NCBI GenBank assembly: GCA_017379015.1
Contig: JAFNXN010000005.1
Span: 1-64,000 of the forward strand
From: Alistipes sp.
Lineage (GTDB): Bacteria; Bacteroidota; Bacteroidia; Bacteroidales; Rikenellaceae
Length of the DNA stretch: 64,000 nucleotides
Direction: 5' to 3'
Shown here: piece by piece, positions 34,216-44,032 of the stretch
Numbering within the stretch: position 1 is the stretch's first letter
Layout of the letters: every line of letters starts with the position of its first letter
Position numbers and translations under genes: made by a program
The notes under the pieces: model-generated
Databases searched by the model: none
Told to the model about the DNA's origin: nothing
What the model saw: only the letters and a program-made list of their open reading frames with translations

Positions 34216-34928
34216 TGAGTGGAACGATATATATGATACCATGCCCCATTGCCGACTCCGAGTCGGTGTGGGATGTGCTGCCCAAGGCTAACCTCGAGGT
34301 GATGAACTCGCTCGACTACTTCATTGTCGAGAATACGCGTTCGGCACGTAGGTTTCTCTCGAAGGCTGGCATCGAGCGCAAGATCGACGAGCTGGAGTTT
34401 GTCGAGCTCAACGAACATACCGTATCACCACACGACATTGAGCGCATGCTGCGTCCAGTGCTCGAGGGTCGCTCGGCAGGTGTAATCTCGGAGGCTGGTG
34501 TTCCTGGCGTTGCCGACCCTGGTGCCGACATTGTAGCCCTAGCTCATCGCCATGGTGTGCGCATAGTGCCCCTCGTGGGTCCATCGTCAATACTTATGGT
34601 GATGATGGCCTCGGGACAGAACGGACAGTCGTTCGCCTTCAACGGCTACATTGCCGTCAAGGAGCCAGAGCGTTCGCGCATGATTAAATCACTGGAGCGC
34701 AGAGCCGTACAGGAGCGACAGGCACAGATATTCATCGAAGCACCCTATCGCAACGTAAAGCTCTTCGACACTCTTAGACGCACCCTCTCGCCAAAGATTA
34801 GGCTTACTGTGGCAGCCGACATCACGGCAAAAGATGAGCTAATCGTAACACGCACGGTGGAGGAGTGGCTACGCTGCGAGGTGCCAAACATCGAGAAGCG
34901 TCCGACAATATTTGTTTTAGGCATATAA
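34215..34928 (+). CDS. RsmI-like SAM-dependent methyltransferase
   Basis: A 237-residue tetrapyrrole-methylase-fold protein. FIVENTRSARRFL near the start and VISEAGVPGVADPGADIVALAHRHG with VPLVGPSSILMVMMASG match the RsmI/YraL family, which methylates the 2'-oxygen of C1402 in 16S rRNA. The N-terminal PTPIGNLxD motif of true RsmI is replaced by IPCPIADSESVWDVLP, so it may be the diverged RsmI paralogue common in Bacteroidetes and its target is uncertain. The start ATG overlaps the stop of murF-alr by one base. Confidence 0.85.
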   Translation: MSGTIYMIPCPIADSESVWDVLPKANLEVMNSLDYFIVENTRSARRFLSKAGIERKIDELEFVELNEHTVSPHDIERMLRPVLEGRSAGVISEAGVPGVADPGADIVALAHRHGVRIVPLVGPSSILMVMMASGQNGQSFAFNGYIAVKEPERSRMIKSLERRAVQERQAQIFIEAPYRNVKLFDTLRRTLSPKIRLTVAADITAKDELIVTRTVEEWLRCEVPNIEKRPTIFVLGI

Positions 34929-34949
34929 TTTGCGCAATAGATACTAAGA

Positions 34950-35552
34950 ATGTTTAATTTTAGTAGATTTATGAAGAAGCAACACACAGATTTAGAGCAA
35001 GATATGAAAACAACTGCAGATGCTAATGCTGAAGCACAGACTCCTAACACAGAGTCTGCAACCGACAAAGTGGCAGACAATAAGGCAGAGACAACGGACA
35101 ATGTGTCAGTCGAGCCAACGCTTGAGGAGCAGATTGCAGCATGGCATGACAAGTACCTTCGCCTACAGGCCGAGTTCGACAACTTCCGCAAGCGCACCAT
35201 CAAGGAGAAGATGGAGCTTGTAGAGCGTGGCTCGGAGGGTGCATGGAAGGCTATTCTTCCAATTCTCGACGATATGGAGCGTGCCGTGACAGCCTCGAAG
35301 AAGAGCGAGGATATTGAGGCATTGCGTCAGGGCGAGGAGCTTGTGATGAAGAAGTTTGAGAGTGTGCTTGCCTCAGCCGGCATCACCGCAATTGATTGCG
35401 TAGATAAGCCATTTAACGAGGAGGAGCAGGAGGCCGTAGCTCGCTTTGCGGCTGGCGAGGAGAAGCATGGCTTGGTGATCGACTGCGTGCAGCGTGGCTA
35501 CAAGATGGGCGATCACGTACTACGCTATGCTAAGGTGGTTGTTGGCGAATAA
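34950..35552 (+). CDS. grpE: Nucleotide exchange factor GrpE
   Basis: A 200-residue cochaperone that releases ADP from DnaK. An acidic, Thr/Glu-rich N-terminal tail is followed by a long coiled coil (EEQIAAWHDKYLRLQAEFDNFRKRT) and the beta domain with the family signature near PFNEEEQEAVARF and GYKMGDHVLRYAKVVV. Several Met codons near the start are possible; the first gives a tail of normal length. dnaJ follows after 4 bases, so the two are made together, while dnaK is far away. Confidence 0.95.
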   Translation: MFNFSRFMKKQHTDLEQDMKTTADANAEAQTPNTESATDKVADNKAETTDNVSVEPTLEEQIAAWHDKYLRLQAEFDNFRKRTIKEKMELVERGSEGAWKAILPILDDMERAVTASKKSEDIEALRQGEELVMKKFESVLASAGITAIDCVDKPFNEEEQEAVARFAAGEEKHGLVIDCVQRGYKMGDHVLRYAKVVVGE

Positions 35553-35556
35553 CTAG

Positions 35557-36726
35557 ATGAAGAATATGGCAGAAAAGAGAGATTACTACGAGGTATTAGG
35601 CGTAGAGCGTAACGCCGATGCCGATACCATAAAGAAGGCTTATCGCAAGGCTGCGATCAAATACCACCCCGACAAGAACCCTGGCGACAAGGAGGCTGAG
35701 GAGAAGTTCAAGGAGGCTGCCGAGGCCTACGACGTGCTATCCAACGACGATAAGCGTGCTCGCTACGACCGCTTTGGTCATGCTGGCATGAGTGGCGCAG
35801 CAGGTGGCAGCGGCTTTGGAGGATTCTCAGGCGGAGGATTCTCGATGGAGGATATATTTGAGCAGTTTGGCGACATCTTTGGAGGTGCCTTTGGAGGCGG
35901 CTTTGGAGGCGGTCGCTCTTCGCGTGCGCGCACATCGCGCGGTAGTGATATACGTATCACCGTGAAGCTATCACTCAACGAGATTGCCGAGGGCGTAACA
36001 AAGAAACTCAAGATAAACAAGACCGTGGCATGCTCAGCGTGTGGTGGTTCAGGAGCTAAGGACTCATCATCATACTCTACATGTTCGCAGTGTAATGGCT
36101 CGGGATATATCATCTCGGTACAGAACTCATTCTTTGGCCGCATGCAGACCCAGAGTGTCTGCCCTACGTGTCAGGGTACGGGTCGCGTGATCAAGGATAA
36201 GTGCTCGAAGTGTTCGGGCGAGGGTACGGAGCGTGGTCAGGAGATCATCGAGGTTAAGATTCCAGCCGGTGTTGGCGATGGCATGGTACTCACCGTGCGT
36301 GGCAAGGGTAATGCCGCACGCAACGGAGGACAGAATGGCGACTTGCTCGTAGTCATCGAGGAGGAGCACAACCCACAGCTTGTGCGCGACGGCAACGACC
36401 TGATACACAACCTCAACATCACCGTCACAACGGCTATTCTCGGTGGCGAGGTGGAGGTGCCAACAATCGATGGCAAGGCACGTATCAAGATCGCTCCAGG
36501 AACACACGCTGGCAAGGTATTGCGTCTTCGTGGCAAGGGTCTTCCCGATGTTAACGGCTACGGACGTGGCGACATCATGGTTGTTGTCGACATCACCATC
36601 CCTGACGAGTTGACCAAGGAGGAGCGCAAGCTGGTTGAGAAGCTTGCCGAGCAGCCTAACTTCAAGCAGGCATCGGGCGTTGAGAACCAGAATATCTTTG
36701 AGCGAATGAAGAACTTTTTTAGATAA
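35557..36726 (+). CDS. dnaJ: Chaperone DnaJ (Hsp40)
   Basis: A 389-residue cochaperone that brings unfolded proteins to DnaK. J domain with YHPDKNPGD at residues 32-40 (start-dependent), a Gly/Phe-rich stretch ([23 protein letters not shown]), four CxxCxGxG zinc motifs ([32 protein letters not shown]) and the C-terminal substrate-binding domain. Translation may begin at the second Met ([11 protein letters not shown], 35566), which fits the family better; both are in frame. It is cotranscribed with grpE. Confidence 0.97.
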   Translation: MKNMAEKRDYYEVLGVERNADADTIKKAYRKAAIKYHPDKNPGDKEAEEKFKEAAEAYDVLSNDDKRARYDRFGHAGMSGAAGGSGFGGFSGGGFSMEDIFEQFGDIFGGAFGGGFGGGRSSRARTSRGSDIRITVKLSLNEIAEGVTKKLKINKTVACSACGGSGAKDSSSYSTCSQCNGSGYIISVQNSFFGRMQTQSVCPTCQGTGRVIKDKCSKCSGEGTERGQEIIEVKIPAGVGDGMVLTVRGKGNAARNGGQNGDLLVVIEEEHNPQLVRDGNDLIHNLNITVTTAILGGEVEVPTIDGKARIKIAPGTHAGKVLRLRGKGLPDVNGYGRGDIMVVVDITIPDELTKEERKLVEKLAEQPNFKQASGVENQNIFERMKNFFR

Positions 36727-36743
36727 TAAACTCTTCGAGTCAC

Positions 36744-37274
36744 ATGTCAATATTCCGCCCACCAAAGACCAAACCTAGGCAGTTCAACTACATTCCTCGC
36801 TACTACGACCCCGTAAAGGAGGAGCGCAACCACCGTCGTAAGCTGCTTCACGGCACCTCGACTGAGAGCGATAACGAGGAGTACACTCCGGGCAAGTATG
36901 TGCGCACACAACGTGAGGCGCGCGATGCTGTGCGCGAGAGTGAGCGTAGTGCTGGTGGATCAAAGCTCATGAGCCTCATGCTCATCACAGCGGCCATCGC
37001 CGTGGGAATAATGTGGCTAATGCCCTACATCATGAAGTTTGTCGTGGCTGCCGACGAGGAGAAGAAGGCCGCAATGAATGGCACGACAGCCCAAGCTGCA
37101 AATGTTACATCCGAGCAGAGTGCTGAGCAGCAGAGCATGCTCGAATTTATAGTCACCGAGAGTATCGACATTGAGAATATGGAGGGCATCGAGACCCTCA
37201 ACGATGAAGTTATCGAGGAGCTCAAGCAAAGTGAGTGGCGAAACAAAACGATTACAATAGTAGATAACGATTAA
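36744..37274 (+). CDS. Single-pass membrane protein of unknown function
   Basis: I do not recognise the family. The 176-residue protein has a basic, disordered N-terminus (PPKTKPRQFNYIPRYYDPVKEERNHRRK), one membrane helix at about 76-100 (LMSLMLITAAIAVGIMWLMPYIMKFVV) and an acidic C-terminal tail rich in Glu (TESIDIENMEGIETLNDEVIEELK). The topology is probably N-inside. It lies between dnaJ and mutL with gaps of 17 and 12 bases, so it is part of the long operon. The same kind of short protein before mutL occurs in other Bacteroidales as far as I recall. Confidence 0.8.
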   Translation: MSIFRPPKTKPRQFNYIPRYYDPVKEERNHRRKLLHGTSTESDNEEYTPGKYVRTQREARDAVRESERSAGGSKLMSLMLITAAIAVGIMWLMPYIMKFVVAADEEKKAAMNGTTAQAANVTSEQSAEQQSMLEFIVTESIDIENMEGIETLNDEVIEELKQSEWRNKTITIVDND

Positions 37275-37286
37275 CCCATCTAGAGG

Positions 37287-39203
37287 ATGAACCGCATAAA
37301 GCTTCTACCCGAGATTGTCGCCAACCAGATAGCTGCTGGTGAGGTTGTCAACGCGCCATCGAACGTCGTCAAGGAGATGATGGAGAATTCGATCGACGCG
37401 GGGGCGAAGTGCGTAAAGGTGAACTTTAGGAATGGCGGCAAGGAGCTTATACAGATCATCGACGACGGCTGCGGAATGTCTGCAATAGATGCTCGCATGG
37501 CATTCGACCGTCACGCCACATCGAAGATCTCCTCGATCGAGGATGTCTACAAACTACACACCTTCGGCTTCCGTGGCGAGGCTCTTGCCTCGATTGCCGC
37601 AGTAGCCGAAGTGGAGCTACGCACACGTCAAGAGAGCGACGACATTGGCACATCAACCACAATCTCGGGCGGCGAGTTCCGCGCGCAGACACCCGTGGCA
37701 TGTAGCAAGGGATCGCAGTTCTTGGTGCGCAACCTCTTCTACAACGTGCCCTCGCGACGCAAGTTCATCGATGGCGACAACTCACGCCTAGCGTCACAGA
37801 TAAAGAGCGAGTTCCAGCGCGTAGCACTTGTCAACCCCAGTGTTGAGTTTGAGCTACGTCAGAACGACGCCATAGTCTACTCGCTGCAGAGCACCAACCG
37901 TGCAGGACGCATTGTCGACATTGTTGGCAAACATATCAAGGCAAACCTCCTCGATGTCGAGGTGGACACCTCGGTGGTGCGCATCGAGGGATATATTGGT
38001 CGTCCGTCGGCTGCCAAGAAGCGTAACAACGAGCAGTATCTCTTTGTCAACGGTCGTTACTTCTACTCGCAGACCATGCAGCGCACCATCATACGCGCCT
38101 ACGAGAAGCTAATTCCCGAGGGGTGTATGCCATCTTACTTCATCTACATCACGGTAGATCCCGAGCGCGTAGATGTCAACGTACATCCGCAGAAGACCAC
38201 GGTCAAGTTTGCCGACATGGATGTCATACTCCAGATCCTTCAGGCAGCCATCCGCGAGACACTAGCCAAAACAGGTGCTGTGCCGATGATGGACTTCTCG
38301 CTCGAACAGCATCTTGACATACCGACATACACACGCGAACAGACCATATACCATGAGCCACGCATAGGCTCTAACAGCAAGTACAACCCATTTAACGAGG
38401 AGTATATCGACCCTACGGCAACCATGCCCGACATACCATTTACGGGCTTCGACGTACCGTACAACGATGACGACACTCTAAAGATAGCGACTCAGAACAA
38501 GAGGCTTAGCGATTCGGAGGAGTGCTACACGATGGTTAGCTCGGGAAGCAGCTCAATGGTCGAGTATATCGACGATGATGCTGAGCAGGGTACATTCGAC
38601 TACGTTGAGTCGAGCATGAAGCCAGACCTCGCTACCTTTGGCGAGACCCTCTCTGTAGGCGGCGGATATGCCATATCGCTCTACGGAGGACGTTGCGTGG
38701 TGGTCAGCCTGCGCAGAGCGCGCGAGCGCATACTCTTCGAGGAGATAATGCAGGCGATACCTAGTGGAGCAATACCCTCGCAGCGACTCTTCTTTGCCGA
38801 GGAGCTGACGCTATCCACCGAGGAGTACGAGCTAATGGAGAACCACGCAACGGAGTTTGCGGCACTGGGCTTCGAGATAGCATATCGTGGCGATGGTCAC
38901 ATCTCGGTCGAGGGACGACCAGCAATATTGGAGATGACCATACCGCTTGATGAACTGATCTACGAACTCGTACAGTCGATCAAGGAGGGTAACATGCCAG
39001 TAGATGTCGAGAGGCAACGCCTCGCTGAGCGCATGGCACAACGCGGTAGCGCGGGTTATGGTCGAGGAGTGCGCACGGCGGAGGTCGAGGAGCTACTCAG
39101 ATCACTCGAGCGATGCGAAAACCGCAGCTTCACACCCTCAGGAGCACCCATAATGGCAGAGATAACACTCGATGAGCTTCGAGCAAAGCTATCGAGAAAC
39201 TAA
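37287..39203 (+). CDS. mutL: DNA mismatch repair protein MutL
   Basis: A 638-residue GHKL ATPase that links MutS to the downstream steps of mismatch repair. The N-terminal ATPase shows IAAGEVV, MENSIDAGA, DDGCGM, RHATSKI and THTFGFRGEALASI-like blocks (LHTFGFRGEALASIA). The central domain is followed by an acidic linker (about 345-440) and the C-terminal dimerisation domain. I see no DQHAxxER endonuclease motif; the equivalent part reads SLRRARERILFEE, so it may be the non-endonuclease type or use changed residues. mutS itself is not in the window. Confidence 0.96.
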   Translation: MNRIKLLPEIVANQIAAGEVVNAPSNVVKEMMENSIDAGAKCVKVNFRNGGKELIQIIDDGCGMSAIDARMAFDRHATSKISSIEDVYKLHTFGFRGEALASIAAVAEVELRTRQESDDIGTSTTISGGEFRAQTPVACSKGSQFLVRNLFYNVPSRRKFIDGDNSRLASQIKSEFQRVALVNPSVEFELRQNDAIVYSLQSTNRAGRIVDIVGKHIKANLLDVEVDTSVVRIEGYIGRPSAAKKRNNEQYLFVNGRYFYSQTMQRTIIRAYEKLIPEGCMPSYFIYITVDPERVDVNVHPQKTTVKFADMDVILQILQAAIRETLAKTGAVPMMDFSLEQHLDIPTYTREQTIYHEPRIGSNSKYNPFNEEYIDPTATMPDIPFTGFDVPYNDDDTLKIATQNKRLSDSEECYTMVSSGSSSMVEYIDDDAEQGTFDYVESSMKPDLATFGETLSVGGGYAISLYGGRCVVVSLRRARERILFEEIMQAIPSGAIPSQRLFFAEELTLSTEEYELMENHATEFAALGFEIAYRGDGHISVEGRPAILEMTIPLDELIYELVQSIKEGNMPVDVERQRLAERMAQRGSAGYGRGVRTAEVEELLRSLERCENRSFTPSGAPIMAEITLDELRAKLSRN

Positions 39204-39224
39204 CACAGCGCATAACACCACAAG

Positions 39225-39875
39225 ATGAATAACTTTAGAAACGTAACACCCCCAGCGGTACTCAACATACTTGTTGCCAACTGCGTAGTTTACTTGGCAA
39301 TGATGCTGCTTGATGAAAATCGAATCTACGAGCTCTTCGCACTATTTCCCGTCGAGAGCCCATGGTTTAAGATTTGGCAACCAGTGACTTATATGTTCAT
39401 GCACGGAGGCTTCTCACACCTCTTCTTCAACATGTTTGCACTCTGGATGTTCGGACGAGGCCTAGAGTGGGAGATGGGCACAAAACGCTTTCTCGCCTAC
39501 TACCTCGTGTGTGGCATAGGAGCTGGACTTGTGCAGCTAGGAATGGCAGAGATCGACCTCATGCACCTGACAAGGGGCTCGATAGCCTATCACCAGTACC
39601 TATGGTCGCCTACAGTAGGTGCATCGGGAGCTGTCTTTGGTCTGCTCCTGGCATTCGGCATGCTTCATCCCAATGCCACAATCATGCTACTCTTCCCACC
39701 AATACCGATGAAGGCAAAGTGGTTTGTAATAATCTACGGTCTTGTCGAGCTACTATTTGGCGTCTCGGGACGCATGGATAGCGTAGCACACTTCGCCCAC
39801 CTTGGAGGTATGTTCTGGGGCTGGCTAATGCTCATGTGGTGGAGATACCGCGATAGACAACGATATAGATACTAA
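39225..39875 (+). CDS. Rhomboid-family intramembrane serine protease
   Basis: A 216-residue protein with six membrane helices. The loop and helix motif YMFMHGGFSHLFFNMFALWMFGRGLE, the catalytic serine in GASGAVFGLL and the histidine in HFAHLGGMFWGW are all present, so it should be active. Rhomboids cut other membrane proteins within the bilayer; the substrate is unknown. It follows mutL by 21 bases and precedes the EEP protein by 16, a pair often seen in Bacteroidales. Confidence 0.94.
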   Translation: MNNFRNVTPPAVLNILVANCVVYLAMMLLDENRIYELFALFPVESPWFKIWQPVTYMFMHGGFSHLFFNMFALWMFGRGLEWEMGTKRFLAYYLVCGIGAGLVQLGMAEIDLMHLTRGSIAYHQYLWSPTVGASGAVFGLLLAFGMLHPNATIMLLFPPIPMKAKWFVIIYGLVELLFGVSGRMDSVAHFAHLGGMFWGWLMLMWWRYRDRQRYRY

Positions 39876-39891
39876 CCTAAAACTAAGATAT

Positions 39892-41034
39892 ATGGCATCA
39901 AAAGAGAGATCACACTATAACGGCATATTCGACACTAAAAAGGGTGGCGAGAAGCACTCATTTTTCGCTACGCTCTTTACGATCATACTCCTAGCGATAT
40001 CCCTATCGCTAAGCCTCGCGCTGGTAATTGCCTACCTCACGCCCTTTGTTCCACCGGCAATGTTCGGGCAGTTTACCATCGTAGGTCTATTTACGCCGAT
40101 ACTCTATCTGATGGTGTTGGTATGCACTTTGCTGTGGCTGGTTCTACGTCGTTGGACTATGGCACTCATCTTTGCCATACTCCTGATCCCTGGTGCATTC
40201 CGCATTGACGACTTCTACAAAACGGCGATGATGGTCGAGAAGGAGATCCCCGAGGAGAGAAACGAGTTCACAATCCTTACACACAACGTGCGCGGATTCT
40301 ACAACGATGAGGGTAGACGCGACGTGATAGGCTATGTTGAGTATCTATCGAAGGGCAACCTGCCAGATATTTTGTGTCTTCAGGAGTTCCCACGCGAGGC
40401 ACGTGGCATCAACTCTATAGATACCCTCTTTGAGCACCGCTACGACAAGTTCTACACTGCCGATGCTGTCGAGGGTGGAGAGTACGCCGTACGCACCTAC
40501 AGCCGCTACCCTATCATCAACTCGGGAAGCATCTCAGGCGAGGGACGCGGAACATCGCAGTGGTGCGACATCCTCTTCATGCACGACACCATACGTATCT
40601 TCAACAACCACCTCTACACGATGAGCATCTCGGCAGATGATTCGGAGGATATAGCACGCGGCAAGATACTTCAGGATGGAGACCGCATGCGTAGCATCGT
40701 GAACCGCATTGCCGACAACTCATCAATACGCGCAACACACGTCGACACAATACGTTACATCATGGACAACACGCCCTACCGACAGATCGTGTGCGGCGAC
40801 TTCAACGACACTCCAATGTCGTATGTCTATGGACTCATCAGCGAAAACCTCTACGACACCTTTGTGGAGAGTGGCAATGGCTACGGCTACACATTCCGCC
40901 CTATGCGTGGTCTGCTGCGCATAGACTATATTCTTCGTAGCGAGGGCTTCGAGACCAAGGACTACGCAGCCGACGAGAGCGCAACATTCTCCGACCACCT
41001 CCCAGTGGTGGCTCGCCTAAAGCTGGTGAAGTAG
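39892..41034 (+). CDS. Membrane-anchored endonuclease/exonuclease/phosphatase-family protein
   Basis: The 380-residue protein has two or three N-terminal membrane helices (FATLFTIILLAISLSLSLALVIAYL, LFTPILYLMVLVCTLLWLVL) and a C-terminal EEP domain outside the membrane. Active-site motifs are FTILTHNVRGF, LCLQEFPRE, CGDFNDTPMS and SDHLPVVARL. EEP proteins hydrolyse phosphodiesters or phosphomonoesters of nucleic acids, lipids or sugars; the substrate here is not known. It is the last gene of the long operon. Confidence 0.92.
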   Translation: MASKERSHYNGIFDTKKGGEKHSFFATLFTIILLAISLSLSLALVIAYLTPFVPPAMFGQFTIVGLFTPILYLMVLVCTLLWLVLRRWTMALIFAILLIPGAFRIDDFYKTAMMVEKEIPEERNEFTILTHNVRGFYNDEGRRDVIGYVEYLSKGNLPDILCLQEFPREARGINSIDTLFEHRYDKFYTADAVEGGEYAVRTYSRYPIINSGSISGEGRGTSQWCDILFMHDTIRIFNNHLYTMSISADDSEDIARGKILQDGDRMRSIVNRIADNSSIRATHVDTIRYIMDNTPYRQIVCGDFNDTPMSYVYGLISENLYDTFVESGNGYGYTFRPMRGLLRIDYILRSEGFETKDYAADESATFSDHLPVVARLKLVK

Positions 41035-41118
41035 AGTGTAACAACGACTAATGAGTGTTGGACGAGCTAAAAAAGAGCTGAGAAATAGCATATAAATAAT
41101 ATTTAGATAGGATATTTC

Positions 41119-41149
41119 TTGGCTGTTTAAATTATTCTTGTTACCTTTG
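41119..41149 (+). promoter_or_regulatory. Promoter of rpmI-rplT
   Basis: TTG (41119-41121), 20 bases, TACCTTTG (41142-41149). The rpmI ATG is 35 bases further on. Confidence 0.75.
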
Positions 41150-41183
41150 CGCGCTATTATTAACTAATTTAACTTTTGTAACA

Positions 41184-41378
41184 ATGCCAAAAATGAAAAC
41201 AAATGCCGCTGCAAAGAAGCGTTTTTCTTTCACCGGCACAGGTAAGATCAAGCGTAAGCATGCTTATCACAGTCACATCCTGACCAAAAAGACTAACAAG
41301 CGTAAGCGTAACCTTTGCTACTCAGGTATCGTTTCACCAGCCGATGAGGCTAAGATCAAGCAGTTGCTCGTTAAGTAA
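41184..41378 (+). CDS. rpmI: 50S ribosomal protein L35
   Basis: A 64-residue basic protein. [35 protein letters not shown] matches L35 over its whole length. It has its own consensus promoter, and the usual upstream infC is absent; a leader-type regulation through IF3 context is therefore not visible here. rplT follows after 126 bases. Confidence 0.97.
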   Translation: MPKMKTNAAAKKRFSFTGTGKIKRKHAYHSHILTKKTNKRKRNLCYSGIVSPADEAKIKQLLVK

Positions 41379-41504
41379 TTAGCGACTAACTCGAAAAGCA
41401 GTAGTAAAAAAAAGAAAACTTATTTTTTAAACAACGGAGCACAATAGCCCCAAAGAGTGTGAGAGAATCACGCCGCTATCAGCTCTATCAAAAACTTTTA
41501 ATTT

Positions 41505-41849
41505 ATGCCACGTTCAGTCAACGCTGTTGCGTCACGCGCAAGAAGAAAGAAGGTTTTGAAACTTGCCAAGGGTAACTTTGGTTCAAGGGGAAACGTATGG
41601 ACAGTTGCGAAAAACACTGTCGAGAAGGGTTTGCAGTTTGCCTATGCACACCGTCGCGAGAAGAAGAGAACATATCGTTCATTGTGGATCGTTCGTATCA
41701 ACGCTGCAGTTCGCATGTACGGTATGACCTATTCAGAGTTTATCGGCAAGATGAATGTTAAGGGTATCGCCCTCAACCGTAAGGTTTTGGCTGACCTTGC
41801 ACTCAACGAGCCAAAGGCATTTGAGGCAATCGTTAATGCAGTTAAATAG
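41505..41849 (+). CDS. rplT: 50S ribosomal protein L20
   Basis: The 114-residue 23S rRNA-binding assembly protein begins [22 protein letters not shown] and contains [23 protein letters not shown], both typical. Normal length. In many bacteria L20 represses its own operon by binding the leader; the 126-base spacer between rpmI and rplT could hold such a site but I see no clear structure in it. A strong terminator follows. Confidence 0.98.
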   Translation: MPRSVNAVASRARRKKVLKLAKGNFGSRGNVWTVAKNTVEKGLQFAYAHRREKKRTYRSLWIVRINAAVRMYGMTYSEFIGKMNVKGIALNRKVLADLALNEPKAFEAIVNAVK

Positions 41850-41873
41850 TCTCTTTCTTTAACGAAAGAACCT

Positions 41874-41912
41874 TAAGGGTCCACTTCGCAAGAAGAGGAC
41901 CCTTACTTTTTT
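41874..41912 (+). terminator. Terminator of rplT
   Basis: The stem taagggtcc/ggaccctta is followed by cttttttatg. It may also serve the convergent DUF721 gene. Confidence 0.85.
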
Positions 41913-41925
41913 ATGAGAGCTACAT

Positions 41926-42216
41926 CTACCTAATGATCAAGGCATTGATAAGATTGATGCCCGCCCTATCGTTGAGAAGTTTACGCAGCTCATCGCGACG
42001 GTAAAAGAGTTCGTTGCGCACAACAGATGAGCTAACAGTGATGTACAACACATGGTTCTCGAGGCGCAACTCACGCGTATACCCTGCGACATACTCACCC
42101 ACGATCTCGCGCCAAAAGTCGGGAAGACGCCCCTCGGCAACCTTAGCGGCTACGTAGGGTCGCTTGAAGAAGTCTTCAAGGATCTCGCCAATGCTCTGTG
42201 TACGGGTACGTTTCAT
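41926..42216 (-). CDS. DUF721/DciA-like protein
   Basis: A 96-residue protein: IGEILEDFFKRPYVAAKVAEGRLPDFWREIVGEYVAGYTRELRLENHVLYITVSSS. This is the DUF721 family, which includes the helicase-loading factor DciA in other bacteria; the domain resembles a KH-like nucleic-acid-binding module. It overlaps the end of recF by 4 bases, the arrangement common in Bacteroidetes. Replicative helicase loading is a plausible role but not shown. Confidence 0.88.
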   Translation of the reverse strand: MKRTRTQSIGEILEDFFKRPYVAAKVAEGRLPDFWREIVGEYVAGYTRELRLENHVLYITVSSSVVRNELFYRRDELRKLLNDRAGINLINALIIR

Positions 42217-43301
42217 AGCGTAGCAGAACCATCGTTAACATGGAACAACTGATACTCCACACCCGCCTCGCTCAGAGTGTGTTGCAGACGATGCTTATTG
42301 CAATCGGTGATAAATATCTGACCAAACATATCGCCACTCACAAGACGTAGGAGCTGAGCAACACGCCTCATATCTAGTTTGTCGAAGAGGTCGTCGAGCA
42401 GCAATATAGGCTTATCGCCAACATGCTCAGCCAAAAGACGATATTCAGCAAGCTTGAGGGCTATGAGGAATGACTTCTGCTGACCCTGCGAGCCGAACTT
42501 ACGCAGTGCAAAACCACCAATGGAGAACTGAATATCATCGCGATGAACACCCACCGAGGTAAACTCGTTGACAAAGTCCTTCTGGCGCGACTGCAGTAGC
42601 AGCTCCGCAAGAGATCCATTTTGAAGCTCCGAACGATACTCGATATCAACACTCTCGCGCTCATCCGAGAGCATTGCATAGTACTCCTCAACAAGAGGCT
42701 TAAGCTGACCAACAATCTCGGTGCGTCGCTTAAAGATAGCATCTGCCGAAGCTGAGAGCATCGCATCGTAGATCAGAAGCATCTCCTCCGAGGGGTTAGT
42801 CTTCAGGAGCTTATTACGCTCCTGAAGTGCTGAGTTATAGCGAATTAGCTGCGACATATAGCCGCGATCAATCTGCGATAGGAAGCGATTGACGTATCTT
42901 CGACGCTCCTCGGCAGAGTCGCTGATGAGTGCCGTATCGGAGGGCGAGACAACAACGATAGGGAAGCTACCCACATGCTCCGAGAGGCGTTCGTACTCCT
43001 TGCCATTGCGCTTAAGAGTCTTGCCGGCGCGTCGCTGATAGCCACACACCACCCTCTCGGGGCGACCATCGTCATGCTTAAAGTTGCCATCCACAACAAA
43101 GCCCTCCTCGCCATGACGCACACTCTGTGAATCGGTGATGGTATGCATCGAGCGCGCAAGGGCGAGGTAGTGGACAGCATCCAAGATATTAGTCTTGCCA
43201 GCACCATTGTCGCCCACAAAGCAGTTTATCTGCTTCGAGAGCGTAATCTGCCCCTCGGCGATATTCTTAAAATTTATTATCGAGAGCGTATCTAAAATCA
43301 T
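42213..43301 (-). CDS. recF: DNA replication and repair protein RecF
   Basis: A 362-residue ABC-type ATPase that helps load RecA at gaps. The N-terminus MILDTLSIINFKNIAEGQITL, Walker A GDNGAGKT at residues 30-37, the signature-type FGSQGQQKSFLIALKLAEY and Walker B PILLLDDLFDKLD are all present. It overlaps the DUF721 gene and lies 4 bases after the thioredoxin-like gene. Confidence 0.97.
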   Translation of the reverse strand: MILDTLSIINFKNIAEGQITLSKQINCFVGDNGAGKTNILDAVHYLALARSMHTITDSQSVRHGEEGFVVDGNFKHDDGRPERVVCGYQRRAGKTLKRNGKEYERLSEHVGSFPIVVVSPSDTALISDSAEERRRYVNRFLSQIDRGYMSQLIRYNSALQERNKLLKTNPSEEMLLIYDAMLSASADAIFKRRTEIVGQLKPLVEEYYAMLSDERESVDIEYRSELQNGSLAELLLQSRQKDFVNEFTSVGVHRDDIQFSIGGFALRKFGSQGQQKSFLIALKLAEYRLLAEHVGDKPILLLDDLFDKLDMRRVAQLLRLVSGDMFGQIFITDCNKHRLQHTLSEAGVEYQLFHVNDGSATL

Positions 43302-43305
43302 AGGG

Positions 43306-43839
43306 TTACTTTATAAACTTACTTAGCTCGGCGAGCAGCCTATCAACATCACCCGCCTCATATTCAAACGTGACAAATCTCACTATGCCCTGCTGATCAA
43401 CTACATAGCAACGTGGCACATACATAGTTGCATACATCGAGTATATCGACTTATCCACATCGGCAGCTATCGGAAATCGCAATTCATACTCGTTACGAAA
43501 AGCCTCGAGCTCCTGCTGCGTACCACCACGCGAGATAGCCATAATATTATAACTATGCTCACCATCGCCAATGCTCTGTTGCAGATCGGTCATAAGATGT
43601 TGACAATCAGAGCACGTATGCGAAAATAGAATTAGCAGCGTAGCCCTCTGCATGGGCATAACAAGAGTATCGCCATCAATAGAGCAAATCTCAAACGGCG
43701 GAGCAGGGTCGCCAACATGCACAATAGAGCTCTCCTCATACGAGGGCGACTCCTCGATAACGGACTCGCAACCTGCCATGATAGCAAGCGTTAAAGCCAT
43801 GAGGCACAACAGATTATTTCTCACGCCATATCTACGCAT
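43306..43839 (-). CDS. TlpA/AhpC-like thioredoxin-fold lipoprotein
   Basis: The 177-residue protein has a lipoprotein signal (LLCLMALTLAIMAGC). The thioredoxin fold follows, with GDPAPPFEICSIDGDTLVMP, the active-site CxxC in SHTCSDC, and late YVPRCYVVDQQGIVRFV. It would reduce disulfides or act in thiol stress in the periplasm. The spacing to recF is 4 bases, although the functions are unrelated. Confidence 0.88.
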   Translation of the reverse strand: MRRYGVRNNLLCLMALTLAIMAGCESVIEESPSYEESSIVHVGDPAPPFEICSIDGDTLVMPMQRATLLILFSHTCSDCQHLMTDLQQSIGDGEHSYNIMAISRGGTQQELEAFRNEYELRFPIAADVDKSIYSMYATMYVPRCYVVDQQGIVRFVTFEYEAGDVDRLLAELSKFIK

Positions 43840-43963
43840 AGCACAATCCTAAATTGAGCACAATTCATAGTGCGAAGATACATTTTTTTTCGGTGCAATG
43901 CAACATTTTTTTCGCACACCCATTTTTTTACTCTAAAAGCTATGAAATTAAAACTTTTTATTG

Positions 43964-43971
43964 TACTTTTG
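43964..43971 (+). promoter_or_regulatory. -7 box of the TPR protein gene
   Basis: TACTTTTG fits TAnnTTTG and lies about 60 bases before the ATG. No -33 TTG is evident. The intergenic region 43840-44032 is rich in A and T runs. Confidence 0.5.
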
Positions 43972-44032
43972 TAAGTTGAAACAGACGTAAGAGCATACGC
44001 AAGACTTAATAATTAAAAAACAAATAGTATTT

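Noticed and set aside
41379..41504. Possible L20-binding leader between rpmI and rplT
   Set aside because: I could not find a convincing stem or a pseudoknot resembling the known L20 target; the spacer is AT-rich.
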